DNA of 64,000 bases from a bacterium (lineage in GTDB: Bacteria > Armatimonadota > UBA5829). Every line of letters starts with the position of its first letter. The stretch's first letter is position 1. Below the pieces are notes generated by a model. It was not told the origin of the DNA and ran no database searches. It saw only the letters and a list, made by a program, of their open reading frames with translations. Shown piece after piece: positions 25,846 to 35,195 of this stretch. The position numbers were made by a program, and so were the translations under genes. Location: assembly GCA_021371935.1 (NCBI GenBank), contig JAJFVF010000008.1:26943-90942 (forward strand). The letters are read 5' to 3'.

Positions 25846-28020
25846 ATGCCACAAAAAAGCACAAAAGACCTAAATACTGATTTTGATTTAATTCCATTAA
25901 TCGAAGATCAGCCTATTGATGATCTAGAACACGATTATCTTGGCCTGATGCCCTGGGCAAAGATGATTGCCGGTTCGGTCGTTGGTACGCGTGGACCTTT
26001 CACTATTGGTGTCCATGGTGAGTGGGGTTATGGCAAGACGACTCTTCTAAAGTTGACTAAGGCACTCATTGACGAGCATCACCAAGACGTTGTCACAGTG
26101 TGGTTCAATGCTTGGCAATTTGAACGGGAGGAACATCCACTTTTTCCACTTGTAGCTGCCATCGCGGATGAGATTGAAAAGAAAGTTGACAAAAACGAAT
26201 CACTGGAAGCTCTCAGCAAAGTGGGCGCATCAATTCGAGCCTTAGCTCGTGGAATGAAGTTCTCCGGTGAAGTCGGAATGCCTCTTGTTGGCAAAGTTGG
26301 TGTAGAGTTTGATGCGGACAAAGCTCTCAAAGCAGAAGAGCTGATTGGAAACCAGTCAAATCCTCTTCAAGGGGAGATGATGTATCACTCTGCTTTTGAA
26401 ATGCTCGAGAAAGTTGCTCGTGATGGAAGCAAAGTAAAGATAGCTGTATTTGTAGATGATCTGGATCGCTGCCAGCCGGATAAGGCCGTTTTTTTACTTG
26501 AAAGTATAAAGCTTATTCTTGCGCAACCTGGGTTTGTATTTGTGCTTGCTGTTGATAGGCGTCCAATAGAGGGATATCTTCAAAAGCGATACCGTGATCA
26601 CTTTGATGGCAAAGAAGGTGATTGGGGCCGTTTCTATATGGAGAAGATAATCCAGTTACCTATCCCCATTCCTAGTCATCGAACCAGATTTAATGATTTT
26701 GTTAAACGGACTGTTACAGATGTTGCTGATAAACATGGAGCAACGCAACAGCAGATAAAAGCACTACTGAATATTCAGCCGGTGTTAGCCTGTGGTGCAG
26801 AAACAAACCCGCGGAGCCTGATAAGGCTGATCAATAACTTTTTACTTGATTGTAGTCTTTGGCAGCTCATTGATCGTAGTGGCGACGCTAATCTGTCTAA
26901 GTATCAGGAACTTACACAAGACATTGCTGCCGCCTTGGCTTTTAATAGAATTCTTGATCATCTTCTAGGCGATTTATATGCTGAGCTTATCAATGATGAA
27001 TTGCTATGTGGTGCAATAGAAATGAATGCTTTAGATCGCATTGGATCAGTTGAGTCTCTTCAAAATGAGGCTTCTACGAATGTGCATGAGGATGATCGTA
27101 GAGAAACATCTAAGCGTTTAGGAATTATAGACAAGTTATCTACGCATCCGGAATTACTTGATGCTTTGCGTTCCCAGGGTGAATCATGGCTTACAGATAT
27201 TGAACTTCGACGAGCAGTTCGTGATTTTGCACAGACGCAACGTGCTACAGGTTTTTCTCCAGATTTTGCAGATACAATTGCACAAGCGATTAGAAAAGAA
27301 TTAGATATCGAAGATGGTGATATTATTCCAGTTGGTCGGCTTGACGAGATTGAGAATCTCGACCTCAATTGTGCTCATGTGACAGATAAGGACATACGTC
27401 AATTCAAGACGTTAACTGGCCTCAGGGTGCTAAATCTAGCTGGTACGCTAATTACAGATATAGGACTGAAGCACATCGGTAAGTTGATCGAATTACAAGA
27501 ACTATTTCTTAATGATACGCTTATAACCGATATCGGATTAAAGTACCTTGGCTCTTTAAGCCATTTGCAAGTATTAAATCTTGGCCGTGCGAATATTACT
27601 AATAAAGGAATGCAAAATATTAAGGACTTGAATGGTTTATTGAAACTTACTATACATGCTACTAATATTACCGATGAAGGATTGAAATGTCTGGGTGATT
27701 TTACAGAACTGCAGAGTTTAGTGCTGAGTGGCAATCATATAACGAATGATGGGTTGTCTTATCTTAGAGACCTTACAAAACTGAATGAATTAGTTCTGAG
27801 TGATACGCATATTAATGATTTGGGCTTGAAGTACCTTGAAAAAATGACAAGACTTAGGCATCTATACCTTAGTGGTCTTTCTAATGTCACTGACATTGGA
27901 TTGAATAATCTCGTGGGGTTATCAGAATTGCACATATTGCACGTCGAGCGTACTGGCGTTACGGAGAAAGGGATACTGGAGCTACAAAAGAAACTTACGC
28001 AACTAAGAATAATAGACTAA
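25846..28020 (+). CDS. KAP-family P-loop NTPase with C-terminal leucine-rich repeats
   Basis: A 724-residue NTPase-LRR fusion. The KAP domain has Walker A GEWGYGKTT (residues 58-66), VWFNAWQFERE, and Walker B AVFVDDLDRC (about 201-210) followed by LLESIKLIL, the family pattern. Unlike many KAP proteins no transmembrane pair is obvious. Residues about 500-724 are eight to nine leucine-rich repeats of about 24 residues (LxxLxLxxTxITDxGLKYLG). NTPase plus LRR is the layout of NLR immune sensors, so a phage-sensing role is possible (inference). The gene is AT-rich, flanked by a repeat block, and interrupts herA-sbcD. Confidence 0.85.
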   Translation: MPQKSTKDLNTDFDLIPLIEDQPIDDLEHDYLGLMPWAKMIAGSVVGTRGPFTIGVHGEWGYGKTTLLKLTKALIDEHHQDVVTVWFNAWQFEREEHPLFPLVAAIADEIEKKVDKNESLEALSKVGASIRALARGMKFSGEVGMPLVGKVGVEFDADKALKAEELIGNQSNPLQGEMMYHSAFEMLEKVARDGSKVKIAVFVDDLDRCQPDKAVFLLESIKLILAQPGFVFVLAVDRRPIEGYLQKRYRDHFDGKEGDWGRFYMEKIIQLPIPIPSHRTRFNDFVKRTVTDVADKHGATQQQIKALLNIQPVLACGAETNPRSLIRLINNFLLDCSLWQLIDRSGDANLSKYQELTQDIAAALAFNRILDHLLGDLYAELINDELLCGAIEMNALDRIGSVESLQNEASTNVHEDDRRETSKRLGIIDKLSTHPELLDALRSQGESWLTDIELRRAVRDFAQTQRATGFSPDFADTIAQAIRKELDIEDGDIIPVGRLDEIENLDLNCAHVTDKDIRQFKTLTGLRVLNLAGTLITDIGLKHIGKLIELQELFLNDTLITDIGLKYLGSLSHLQVLNLGRANITNKGMQNIKDLNGLLKLTIHATNITDEGLKCLGDFTELQSLVLSGNHITNDGLSYLRDLTKLNELVLSDTHINDLGLKYLEKMTRLRHLYLSGLSNVTDIGLNNLVGLSELHILHVERTGVTEKGILELQKKLTQLRIID

Positions 28021-28069
28021 GTTCCATTTAGTCTTTTGCATGTATTACATTCAAACTTTTTAACTAACC

Positions 28070-29209
28070 ATGAAAATCGCACACATAGCGGACCCCCATC
28101 TGGGCTACCGCGCATACAACAGAATAACCAGCCAGGGCATAAACCGCCGCGAAGCTGATGTCTTCCAGGCGTTCAGGCAGGCACTCGCCAAGGTAATCGA
28201 GATAGACCCGGATGTAATTTTAATCGCCGGGGACATGTTTCACGTCGTCCGTCCGAGCAACCTCACCATCCAACAGACTTTCCGCGAGTTCACCAATCTG
28301 AGAAACAAGACAGCCGCACCTGTCGTGATAATCGGCGGCAACCACGACTCGCCCCGCTCGACAGATACCGGCTGCATACTGGATTTGTTCGCAAACGTGC
28401 CGGATGTATACGTTGCGCACTCAGAGTATGTGCAAGTTAAACTCGATAACTTGCACATGTCTGTATTCTGCCTCTGCCATAGAGCGCTGCCGAATTTGAA
28501 TTCACTCAAGATAGAGCCTGACACGTCGAGTAAGTACAATGTGCTGATGGTTCACGGCACACTCGAGGGCGTGATACACAATGCCTACGATCTTTATGAG
28601 ATCAGGCGTGACCAGGTGATATCGGACGCCTGGGATTATATAGCCTTTGGCCACTATCACGTGTTCGAGGAGCTTGCGCCGAATGCATACTATGCAGGGT
28701 CGACAGAGTACACCAGCACCAATATCTGGAGTGAGACCAAACAGCCCAAGGGCCTGATTGAGTATGACCTCGATGAGCATAAGCTGGTCGATTTCCATAA
28801 GATAGACACTCGTGATGTAATCGACCTTCGCCCGATAGATGCGGCAGGTGTAGTCGCTGGTGACCTTAACACAATGATCCAGCGCAAGGTTGAGAGCATC
28901 AAGGGCGGTTATGAGGACAAGATTGTTAGACTTGTAGTCGAAAACTTGCACAGGTCTGTGCAAGCGGACCTTGATTTCTCACTAATACGCCAGGTCAGAT
29001 CAGAGGCTCTGCATTTCGAGCTTCAACTTCGTCCTCCCAGCCGTGATGGCCGGACTCTTACTTCGGCGTCGGAGTCGGGTGCGGCTAAGCCTCTGGAAGA
29101 GGAGTGGGATGAGTTCGCGAAAGTCTACGACATTCCTGCAGGCGTCGACCGCGAGCGGTTTGTAGACCTTGGCCGGGATTATCTGATCAAAATGGCACAG
29201 TCAGAATGA
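28070..29209 (+). CDS. sbcD: DNA double-strand break nuclease SbcD/Mre11
   Basis: A 379-residue Mre11-type nuclease, the partner of SbcC/Rad50 in processing double-strand ends and hairpins. It has all phosphoesterase motifs: ADPHLGYRAYNR, AGDMFH, GGNHDSPRS, VMVHGTLEG and FGHYH, followed by a capping domain and a C-terminal region with EEEWDEFAKVY that should dock to SbcC. The length fits the archaeal/Thermotoga-like forms. The stop overlaps the sbcC start by four bases (ATGA). No clear ribosome-binding site precedes the ATG. Confidence 0.93.
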   Translation: MKIAHIADPHLGYRAYNRITSQGINRREADVFQAFRQALAKVIEIDPDVILIAGDMFHVVRPSNLTIQQTFREFTNLRNKTAAPVVIIGGNHDSPRSTDTGCILDLFANVPDVYVAHSEYVQVKLDNLHMSVFCLCHRALPNLNSLKIEPDTSSKYNVLMVHGTLEGVIHNAYDLYEIRRDQVISDAWDYIAFGHYHVFEELAPNAYYAGSTEYTSTNIWSETKQPKGLIEYDLDEHKLVDFHKIDTRDVIDLRPIDAAGVVAGDLNTMIQRKVESIKGGYEDKIVRLVVENLHRSVQADLDFSLIRQVRSEALHFELQLRPPSRDGRTLTSASESGAAKPLEEEWDEFAKVYDIPAGVDRERFVDLGRDYLIKMAQSE

Positions 29210-31644
29210 AATTAATAAGCCTTGAACTCAAAAACTTTAGACAGCATATCGATTCGTCGATCACCTTCACCGACGGCGTGACCGGCATCATCGGTCCAAA
29301 CGGCGCGGGCAAGTCCACAGTGCTGGAGGCTCTCGCGTGGGCGCTCTATGGCGCGCCCGCAGTCCGCGGGACAAACGACACTATCCGCACCAAGGCAAGC
29401 GAGGGTGGGGCAAAGGTCGGCGTGAACCTCACGTTCGAGCTTGGTGGTTCGGTCTATAAAGTGGCGCGCACGCTTGACAGTCATGGCAAGTCGGGTACGG
29501 CTGTATTGGAAGTCGATGGCCGTCCACTGCGCTCGGGCATGACTGAGGTTTCCGAGTCGGTCACAAAGCTGCTCGGCATGGATTACCGCGCATTCTTCAC
29601 GAGTTTCTTCACGGGTCAGAAGGCTCTGGAGTTTATGGCTTCGATGGACGGTCGAGCGCGTGCGGCTTCTATAGGCAAGATGCTGGGTTATGACCGGGTC
29701 ACCAAGGCTCGCGACAAGGCAAATGAGGATCGCAAGGGTCTGAACCGTGAGATTGAGGGACTGGAAAAGGGTCTTGCCGACCCGGAGGAGCTTAAGGAGC
29801 GCAAGAAAGAGGCCAATGCACGGCTTGCTATGGCTAAATCGTCTCTTGCCGAGGCCGAGAGAGTCCAAAAGACATCGGCTGAGGCAGTTGACAAGCTCAA
29901 ACCGATGAAAGAGGCTTCGGATCAAAAGTCGAAGCGCTTCGATGAGATATCGCGCAGACTGGAGTTCGACCGTGCGGATGTCAAACGTTCCGGGGACCGC
30001 ATGACCCAGATCAAGGCCGAGCTTGCCGATATGGAGTCGAAACAGAAGGAACTTGATGCTCTGGCGCCAAAGCTGGATGAATTCGAGCAGGCAAAGGTCG
30101 AATATCGAAAATTGGCGGAGCTTCAAAAACATGAGGGCGACCGCCAGCGTTTGGTTGGTCAGATTGCAGCGATTGAGCAGGATATCAAGCGTTTGCAGTC
30201 GCGTGAGAGGGAACTGGCTAGGGTGGACGAGGGTCAACTGCGCGCATCTGCGGCGCTTGCAGCGGGTGAGCAGGCTCTTGCCAAGTCCGAAGAGATGCTG
30301 CGCACGGCAAGAGAGCAAAGAATAGCACAGGAGCATACTGACAAGGCGCAGATAAATAATCTCATGTCACGACAGGCTGAGATCGAGGCCAAACGTGCAC
30401 AGATTGCCGAGGCGGGAGCCAAGGGCGCATGCCCGACATGCGAGAGACCGCTTGGTGACGAACTGCCCACAGTACTAGCCAATTTCGATGCTCAAATAAA
30501 AGATATCACTGACCAGATCGCACAGGTACAGAGTAATACTGCTGCGCGTAAGTCTGACTCAGCGCAGATTCAGAAGATGGAAGCAGAGCGCGCAAACTTT
30601 GCAGCCCAGATCGAAAAGCTCAGAAATGAAAAAGCTGCTGCAGATGCGCTTGTTGCGGAGAAAAAGAGTCTTGGTGAGCAGATACATTCGCGCATGGCTG
30701 AACATGATTCCATGCGAAAGCAAATCGAATCGATCCCAGGTGGTTTCGATCAGACCAGGTATGCCGAACTGCGTAAGGCGGGCGACGAACTTCGTCCATT
30801 TCATGATCGTGCCATAGCCTTGAAGTCGGCTTTGGAACGCCTGCCTGCTGTCCGCACAGAGATTTCAGAACTTGAAGCAGGACTCGCAGCCCGGGTAAAG
30901 GAGATTGAGGAGTCACAGAAGACTCTGGCGGACCTTGCGTTTTCGCCGGATGACCGCGAGAAGCTCATGCGTGAGTATGAAGAGGCGACTGCCGCGCTGA
31001 ATGCGTCTGCTCTTCAGCTCGAACGCGAGCATGGTGAGGTAAATATCGCGAGTGCGCTGCATACTGCAATCGAGCGTGAGGAGGAGCAGTATAAGTCCAG
31101 GATGGAGGGTCTGAAGCATAAGCGCTCGGAGCGCTTGCATTTGGAGACTCTTGCCCAAGCAATGGATAAGCTCAGAGCCGAACTCAACGACAGAATTCGC
31201 CCCGAGCTTGAGGCCATAGCAAGCGAGCTTCTGGCAATGATGACTGACGGCCGCTACGATACACTTGAGATCAACGACAGCTACCAGGCCACCATCCGTG
31301 ACGACGGCGAACTCAAACCGGTAATTTCAGGCGGTGAGGATGATATAGTGAACCTGGCGCTGAGGTTGGCGATATCTCAGATGATAGCCGATAGGGCAGG
31401 GCAGTCTTTCTCACTGCTGGTTTTGGACGAGGTATTCGGTTCGCTGGATGACAGCCGCCGTGACAATGTGATATCTCTCCTGCAAAACCTCAAGAACAGA
31501 TTCGAGCAGATAATCTTGATTACTCACGTAGAGTCGATCCATGATGCTGTGGATAACTGTTTGTGGGTAGCTTTTGACGAGCGTACAAAGACAAGCCGAC
31601 TCATCGACCGCATCGAGCAGCCTCTGGCCGGCATCACGCTATAG
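29206..31644 (+). CDS. sbcC: DNA repair ATPase SbcC/Rad50
   Basis: An 812-residue SMC-like ATPase. N-terminal Walker A GPNGAGKST (residues 29-37); two long coiled coils (about 170-400 and 425-690) with the zinc hook CPTCERPLG at about residue 408; and a C-terminal lobe with the ISGGEDD signature and Walker B LLVLDEVFGSLD. The length is nearer the archaeal/Thermotoga Rad50 than the 1,000-residue E. coli form. It forms the SbcCD complex with the overlapping upstream gene. The stop codon lies at the edge of repeat copy 4. Confidence 0.94.
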   Translation: MKLISLELKNFRQHIDSSITFTDGVTGIIGPNGAGKSTVLEALAWALYGAPAVRGTNDTIRTKASEGGAKVGVNLTFELGGSVYKVARTLDSHGKSGTAVLEVDGRPLRSGMTEVSESVTKLLGMDYRAFFTSFFTGQKALEFMASMDGRARAASIGKMLGYDRVTKARDKANEDRKGLNREIEGLEKGLADPEELKERKKEANARLAMAKSSLAEAERVQKTSAEAVDKLKPMKEASDQKSKRFDEISRRLEFDRADVKRSGDRMTQIKAELADMESKQKELDALAPKLDEFEQAKVEYRKLAELQKHEGDRQRLVGQIAAIEQDIKRLQSRERELARVDEGQLRASAALAAGEQALAKSEEMLRTAREQRIAQEHTDKAQINNLMSRQAEIEAKRAQIAEAGAKGACPTCERPLGDELPTVLANFDAQIKDITDQIAQVQSNTAARKSDSAQIQKMEAERANFAAQIEKLRNEKAAADALVAEKKSLGEQIHSRMAEHDSMRKQIESIPGGFDQTRYAELRKAGDELRPFHDRAIALKSALERLPAVRTEISELEAGLAARVKEIEESQKTLADLAFSPDDREKLMREYEEATAALNASALQLEREHGEVNIASALHTAIEREEEQYKSRMEGLKHKRSERLHLETLAQAMDKLRAELNDRIRPELEAIASELLAMMTDGRYDTLEINDSYQATIRDDGELKPVISGGEDDIVNLALRLAISQMIADRAGQSFSLLVLDEVFGSLDDSRRDNVISLLQNLKNRFEQIILITHVESIHDAVDNCLWVAFDERTKTSRLIDRIEQPLAGITL

Positions 31645-31719
31645 CACGCATTATTCACGAGGAGCGTGAATAATGCTATCGAATCCCTGATTATGCACTT
31701 TCCGCATAATCAAGGCTAT
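31641..31719 (-). repeat. Two-hairpin interspersed repeat (family A), copy 4, minus orientation
   Basis: Begins exactly at the sbcC stop: TAGCACGCATTATTCACG-AGGAG-CGTGAATAATGC, then a linker, then CTGATTATGCACTTTCCGCATAATCAAGG. The remaining 31720-32054 has no confident gene; a TGACA-AAA-TGTCA palindrome at 31916-31928 is the only other marked structure. Confidence 0.8.
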
Positions 31720-32054
31720 AAAAACGAGCTATTTCCTCTTCTTAGACTCTTCTCGAAGCCTTGCCTTGTAGTTTTCTTGCGCTCGTTTTCTGGTTCTTCT
31801 AAGTTCCTTAGCTCTTACTCTCAGTGTAGTTCACCCCCATCATCAGTGAGTCTATTATAAGATCGCATTCAAGAGGTGTCAAGGGCAAGTGGCAAACTGA
31901 CACAATGACACAAGTGTGACAAAATGTCACCATTACGTTTTGTGTAGAAATCGTCAGGGGTAATTACTGCGGCAGTGGACAAAAGCAGCAAATAATACCG
32001 CTGCTTGTCACTAGAAGTAGTAGTTAACCTGTCAACAACTAGAAGGAGGAATGA

Positions 32055-33050
32055 ATGATGGTTCGGTACAGTCTCTTGTTTGTGATGGTTGCCGTGTTGA
32101 TTGTGATGAGCACAGGCGCATCTCTTGCAGTCTTCCCGAAGCCGGATGGCTACATGGATGTTGAAATGCAGCGCGGTTGGTATAACAACCAGCTTGCATG
32201 GTTTGTGCCATGTGAGACCAACAGCATATCGTTTGCGTGGAGTTACGACCTGGATCTGAGTAAAAAACTCAGCAGCCTGATTGGAAATGCAAATGCCTAT
32301 ATGTACATTTTCACAAATTCAAGTCAGAATCCGGTTTTTTCAGCGGCTCCGGGCGGCACCTATTCGGGCATTTGGCAGATTGTGTATGTCGAGTGGATCA
32401 CGACTCCGTGGGTGGTCATGAATTCCGATGACTATGATGAGAACACAAACCCGCATGGCATGCCGCTTGATGGTGTCCAGGCCGATTTGACCCCATCAGA
32501 TACTGTGATCGATGCTCCCATAGTGGCGACAGGCCCGCTTGGCGGCAAATGGGTTTCTACCGGCTCCAAATACAGGATCAAACAGGCGCAGGTTTTACCC
32601 AATTATGCGTATACCAAAATAATAATGCTGCCCTATTGGTATACATATGCTCAGGATGATTTCACAGGTTATGTTTCCCAAGTGCTGGTATTTATTACCG
32701 ATGCCGCAAGCAGCACGGTTGCAAACCTTGTCGGTGCGAACGTCGCTCCTCTGCTGGCTGCAGCAGATGTTGCCAACACACAAAATTTCTGGTCTGTAAA
32801 TCCGCTCAAGCCGCCTTATCAGTATCCGGTTATCAGCGAGGCGCCGGTATATGATGACGTTAATTGGTTCAATACCAATGATGATTACAGCCCTGTAAAC
32901 ATATATCAGGCGGTCGTCAGAGGCACGCTGCCGTACAGCGCGACTGTAACCACTGATGATTATCTGGTATATCTGCTCGGCACGGGTGGTCTGGTCACGT
33001 CAGGTTCTGCAAGCAATATAAATGCGCATGTATTGACGGATATCGACTGA
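32055..33050 (+). CDS. Secreted protein of unknown function
   Basis: A 331-residue protein with a signal peptide (residues 4-26, cleavage after ASLA) and a Tyr/Trp/Asp-rich beta-strand exterior domain. There are no Cys pairs, membrane segments, PEP-CTERM or recognisable catalytic motifs. AAGGAGGA lies five bases before the ATG at 32055; the next codon is also ATG (32058) and gives better spacing. It is monocistronic, with a strong terminator. The function is unknown. Confidence 0.8.
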   Translation: MMVRYSLLFVMVAVLIVMSTGASLAVFPKPDGYMDVEMQRGWYNNQLAWFVPCETNSISFAWSYDLDLSKKLSSLIGNANAYMYIFTNSSQNPVFSAAPGGTYSGIWQIVYVEWITTPWVVMNSDDYDENTNPHGMPLDGVQADLTPSDTVIDAPIVATGPLGGKWVSTGSKYRIKQAQVLPNYAYTKIIMLPYWYTYAQDDFTGYVSQVLVFITDAASSTVANLVGANVAPLLAAADVANTQNFWSVNPLKPPYQYPVISEAPVYDDVNWFNTNDDYSPVNIYQAVVRGTLPYSATVTTDDYLVYLLGTGGLVTSGSASNINAHVLTDID

Positions 33051-33060
33051 TATTTCATCT

Positions 33061-33093
33061 CAGCCCTGCGATGTTTTGCGGGGCTGTTTTTTT
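33061..33093 (+). terminator. Rho-independent terminator
   Basis: A 9-bp stem CAGCCCTGC/GCGGGGCTG (one G-U) with an 8-base loop is followed by seven T. It ends the secreted-protein transcript. Confidence 0.88.
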
Positions 33094-33274
33094 GTCTATA
33101 GCTCAACAATTAGTCAAATGTGCCTGCTACCTTAAGTTCGGAAGAATATTAATGGGATAATTGTGAGCAAAATCTTAAGCAAAAGAAGGAATCTGCTGCA
33201 GTCTGCTGGAAATATTTTTGTAATAAGCTCAGCTTATATGCTTCGCGGGCCTATGTCCTGATGATTGTTTACAT

Positions 33275-33303
33275 TTGCTAAGACGGTTTTCTTGTGGGAT
33301 AAT
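33275..33303 (+). promoter_or_regulatory. Probable promoter and 5'-UTR hairpin of the PaaK-Liv operon
   Basis: A -35 TTGCTA (33275-33280) and -10 GATAAT (33298-33303) are spaced by 17 bases. Just downstream a perfect AGAAACTTT-TAC-AAAGTTTCT hairpin (33316-33336) precedes CTTTTT and the CGGAGG site of the first gene, so the leader could be regulated. Confidence 0.55.
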
Positions 33304-33367
33304 ATGCAGAGCTTAAGAAACTTTTACAAAGTTTCTAACCTCTTTTTGTGCGGAGGCAACATATAAA

Positions 33368-34678
33368 ATGCATTATTGGAATAAAGACGCCGAATGCGTC
33401 GACCGAGGCGAGTTGGATGCGCTGCGCAACTATCGGTTGATGAAGACGGTCAGGCATGCTTATGAGAATGTTCCGGCCTACAAGCGCAAGTTTGACGAAA
33501 TAGGCCTGCGTCCCGAGCATATACGCGGCATAGAGGATATCTCCAAGATACCGTTTACCACCAAGGTTGACTTCAGGGACAATTATCCATTTGGCATGTA
33601 TGCGGTATCGATGGACAAGGTGGTCAGGGTCCATGCGAGTTCCGGCACGACAGGCAAACCTGTCGTGGTAGGCTATACACAAGGTGATATTGGAATATGG
33701 GCGGAATGTATAGCGCGCACGCTGGGCGCAGGCGGCACCACCAAGGGTGACATAGTGCAGAATGCGTATGGATATGGTTTGTTTACCGGTGGGCTGGGTG
33801 CGCACTGCGGTGCCGAGCGCATAGGTGCATCCGTAGTGCCAATCTCGGGCGGCAACACCAAGCGCCAGATCCAGATCATGCAGGATTTCGGGAGCACGGT
33901 CTTGTGTTGCACTCCCAGTTACGCCGAGCTTATCGGAGAGACTGCTCATGAGATGGGTGTGGATACTTCCAAACTGCCGCTGAAGGCTGCGTTTCTCGGC
34001 GCGGAGCCATGGACTGAAAATATGCGCCGCAAGATCGAAGAGCTGCTCAATATAGATGCTCTGGACATATACGGTCTGAGCGAGGTCATGGGTCCGGGCG
34101 TTGCGTATGAGTGTCTGGAAAAGAACGGTCTTCATATCAATGAGGATCATTTCATAGCCGAGATAGTCGACCCGGATACGGACGAGCCGCTGCCGCCGGG
34201 CAGCAAGGGCGAGCTTGTCTTTACCAGCCTGACAAAAGAGGCTCTGCCGATCCTTCGCTATAGGACTCACGACATCACATATATGTTTGACGAACCATGC
34301 CCCTGCGGGCGAACGTTCAACAGAGTTCACAGAATAATGGGCAGGACTGACGACATGCTCATCGTTCGCGGTGTTAATGTGTTCCCGAGCCAGATAGAGA
34401 GTGTCTTGATGGAAATGGAAGGCACTGAGCCGCATTACATGATCGTTGTGGACCGCAGCGAAGGTGAGATGGACACGATGGAGGTCTGGGTAGAAGTCTC
34501 TCCCGAACTGGTTTCGGATGAGGTTAGAGCACTGGAGGCCATGGAGCGCAAGATTGCAGGCGAGTTGCATTCATTGTTGGGCATTTCGCTGAAGGTCAAA
34601 CTTGTGGAGCCAAAGAGCATAGCACGCAGTGAAGGCAAGGCGAAGAGAATTGTTGACAGGAGGGATCTGTACAAATGA
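33368..34678 (+). CDS. paaK: Phenylacetate-CoA ligase (PaaK-like)
   Basis: A 436-residue adenylate-forming enzyme that activates phenylacetate or a related aryl acid to its CoA thioester. It shows the P-loop [14 protein letters not shown] (about residues 93-106), [19 protein letters not shown], the adenine-binding [20 protein letters not shown], the Cys-rich EPCPCGRTF and the C-terminal domain with [26 protein letters not shown] site precedes the ATG. It overlaps an ACT-domain gene and starts a cluster with a Liv-type transporter and a second PaaK, suggesting breakdown of aromatic amino acids or arylacetates. Indoleacetate is also possible. Confidence 0.9.
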   Translation: MHYWNKDAECVDRGELDALRNYRLMKTVRHAYENVPAYKRKFDEIGLRPEHIRGIEDISKIPFTTKVDFRDNYPFGMYAVSMDKVVRVHASSGTTGKPVVVGYTQGDIGIWAECIARTLGAGGTTKGDIVQNAYGYGLFTGGLGAHCGAERIGASVVPISGGNTKRQIQIMQDFGSTVLCCTPSYAELIGETAHEMGVDTSKLPLKAAFLGAEPWTENMRRKIEELLNIDALDIYGLSEVMGPGVAYECLEKNGLHINEDHFIAEIVDPDTDEPLPPGSKGELVFTSLTKEALPILRYRTHDITYMFDEPCPCGRTFNRVHRIMGRTDDMLIVRGVNVFPSQIESVLMEMEGTEPHYMIVVDRSEGEMDTMEVWVEVSPELVSDEVRALEAMERKIAGELHSLLGISLKVKLVEPKSIARSEGKAKRIVDRRDLYK

Positions 34679-35106
34679 AAGTAAGTCAGCTATCTGTATT
34701 TATAGAAAACAAATCAGGTCGTCTTGCGGATGTAACTCGGACTCTGGCGGACTCTGGTATCAATGTGCGTGCATTATCGATTGCCGACACCATCGATTAT
34801 GGTCTTCTCAGGCTTATAGTCAACGATCCTGCCCAGGCGAAGTCGGTACTGACGAAGGCAGGTTTCACTGTTGCGCTGACAGAGGTGCTGGCAATTGAGG
34901 TTCCCGACAAGCCCGGTGGTCTGGCCGGAATAATAGACGCATTTGCCGAGTGCGGCCTAAACATCGAGTATATGTATGCATTTGTCGGTGCTTCCGGCGA
35001 GAACGCGATAGTGATATTCAGGGTCGAAAAGGTCGACGAGGCTATTACGTCTTTGCAGAAGAAGGGCGTCAAGATCCTCGACGGCGAGACACTATATGCA
35101 ATCTGA
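34675..35106 (+). CDS. Tandem ACT-domain regulatory protein
   Basis: A 143-residue protein made of two ACT domains: residues 1-65 ([32 protein letters not shown]) and 70-140 ([33 protein letters not shown]). Proteins of this type occur beside phenylacetate-CoA ligase and indolepyruvate oxidoreductase genes, where they probably bind aromatic or branched-chain amino acids. It overlaps the ligase stop by four bases. It is likely to be an amino-acid sensor for the pathway (inference). Confidence 0.88.
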   Translation: MKVSQLSVFIENKSGRLADVTRTLADSGINVRALSIADTIDYGLLRLIVNDPAQAKSVLTKAGFTVALTEVLAIEVPDKPGGLAGIIDAFAECGLNIEYMYAFVGASGENAIVIFRVEKVDEAITSLQKKGVKILDGETLYAI

Positions 35107-35195
35107 GTAAATACGGCCTTGAACTTATACCAGAAAACAAAAACTAATACTCAATAATCAATAATCAATCGAAAATCAATTGGGGGGTTAGGAGA

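Noticed and set aside
29212..30336. Long minus-strand frame opposite sbcC
   Set aside because: It arises from the biased codon use of the coiled-coil region; SbcC is unmistakable on the plus strand.
31729..31830. Minus-strand frame of 33 basic residues ending REESKKRK
   Set aside because: It has no ATG, GTG or TTG start between an upstream stop and the coding stretch, and lies in a repeat-bearing gap; a frameshift would be needed, so it is not called.
33335..34570. Long minus-strand frame of 411 codons opposite the first PaaK
   Set aside because: It is antisense to a well-conserved ligase and shows no recognisable domain.
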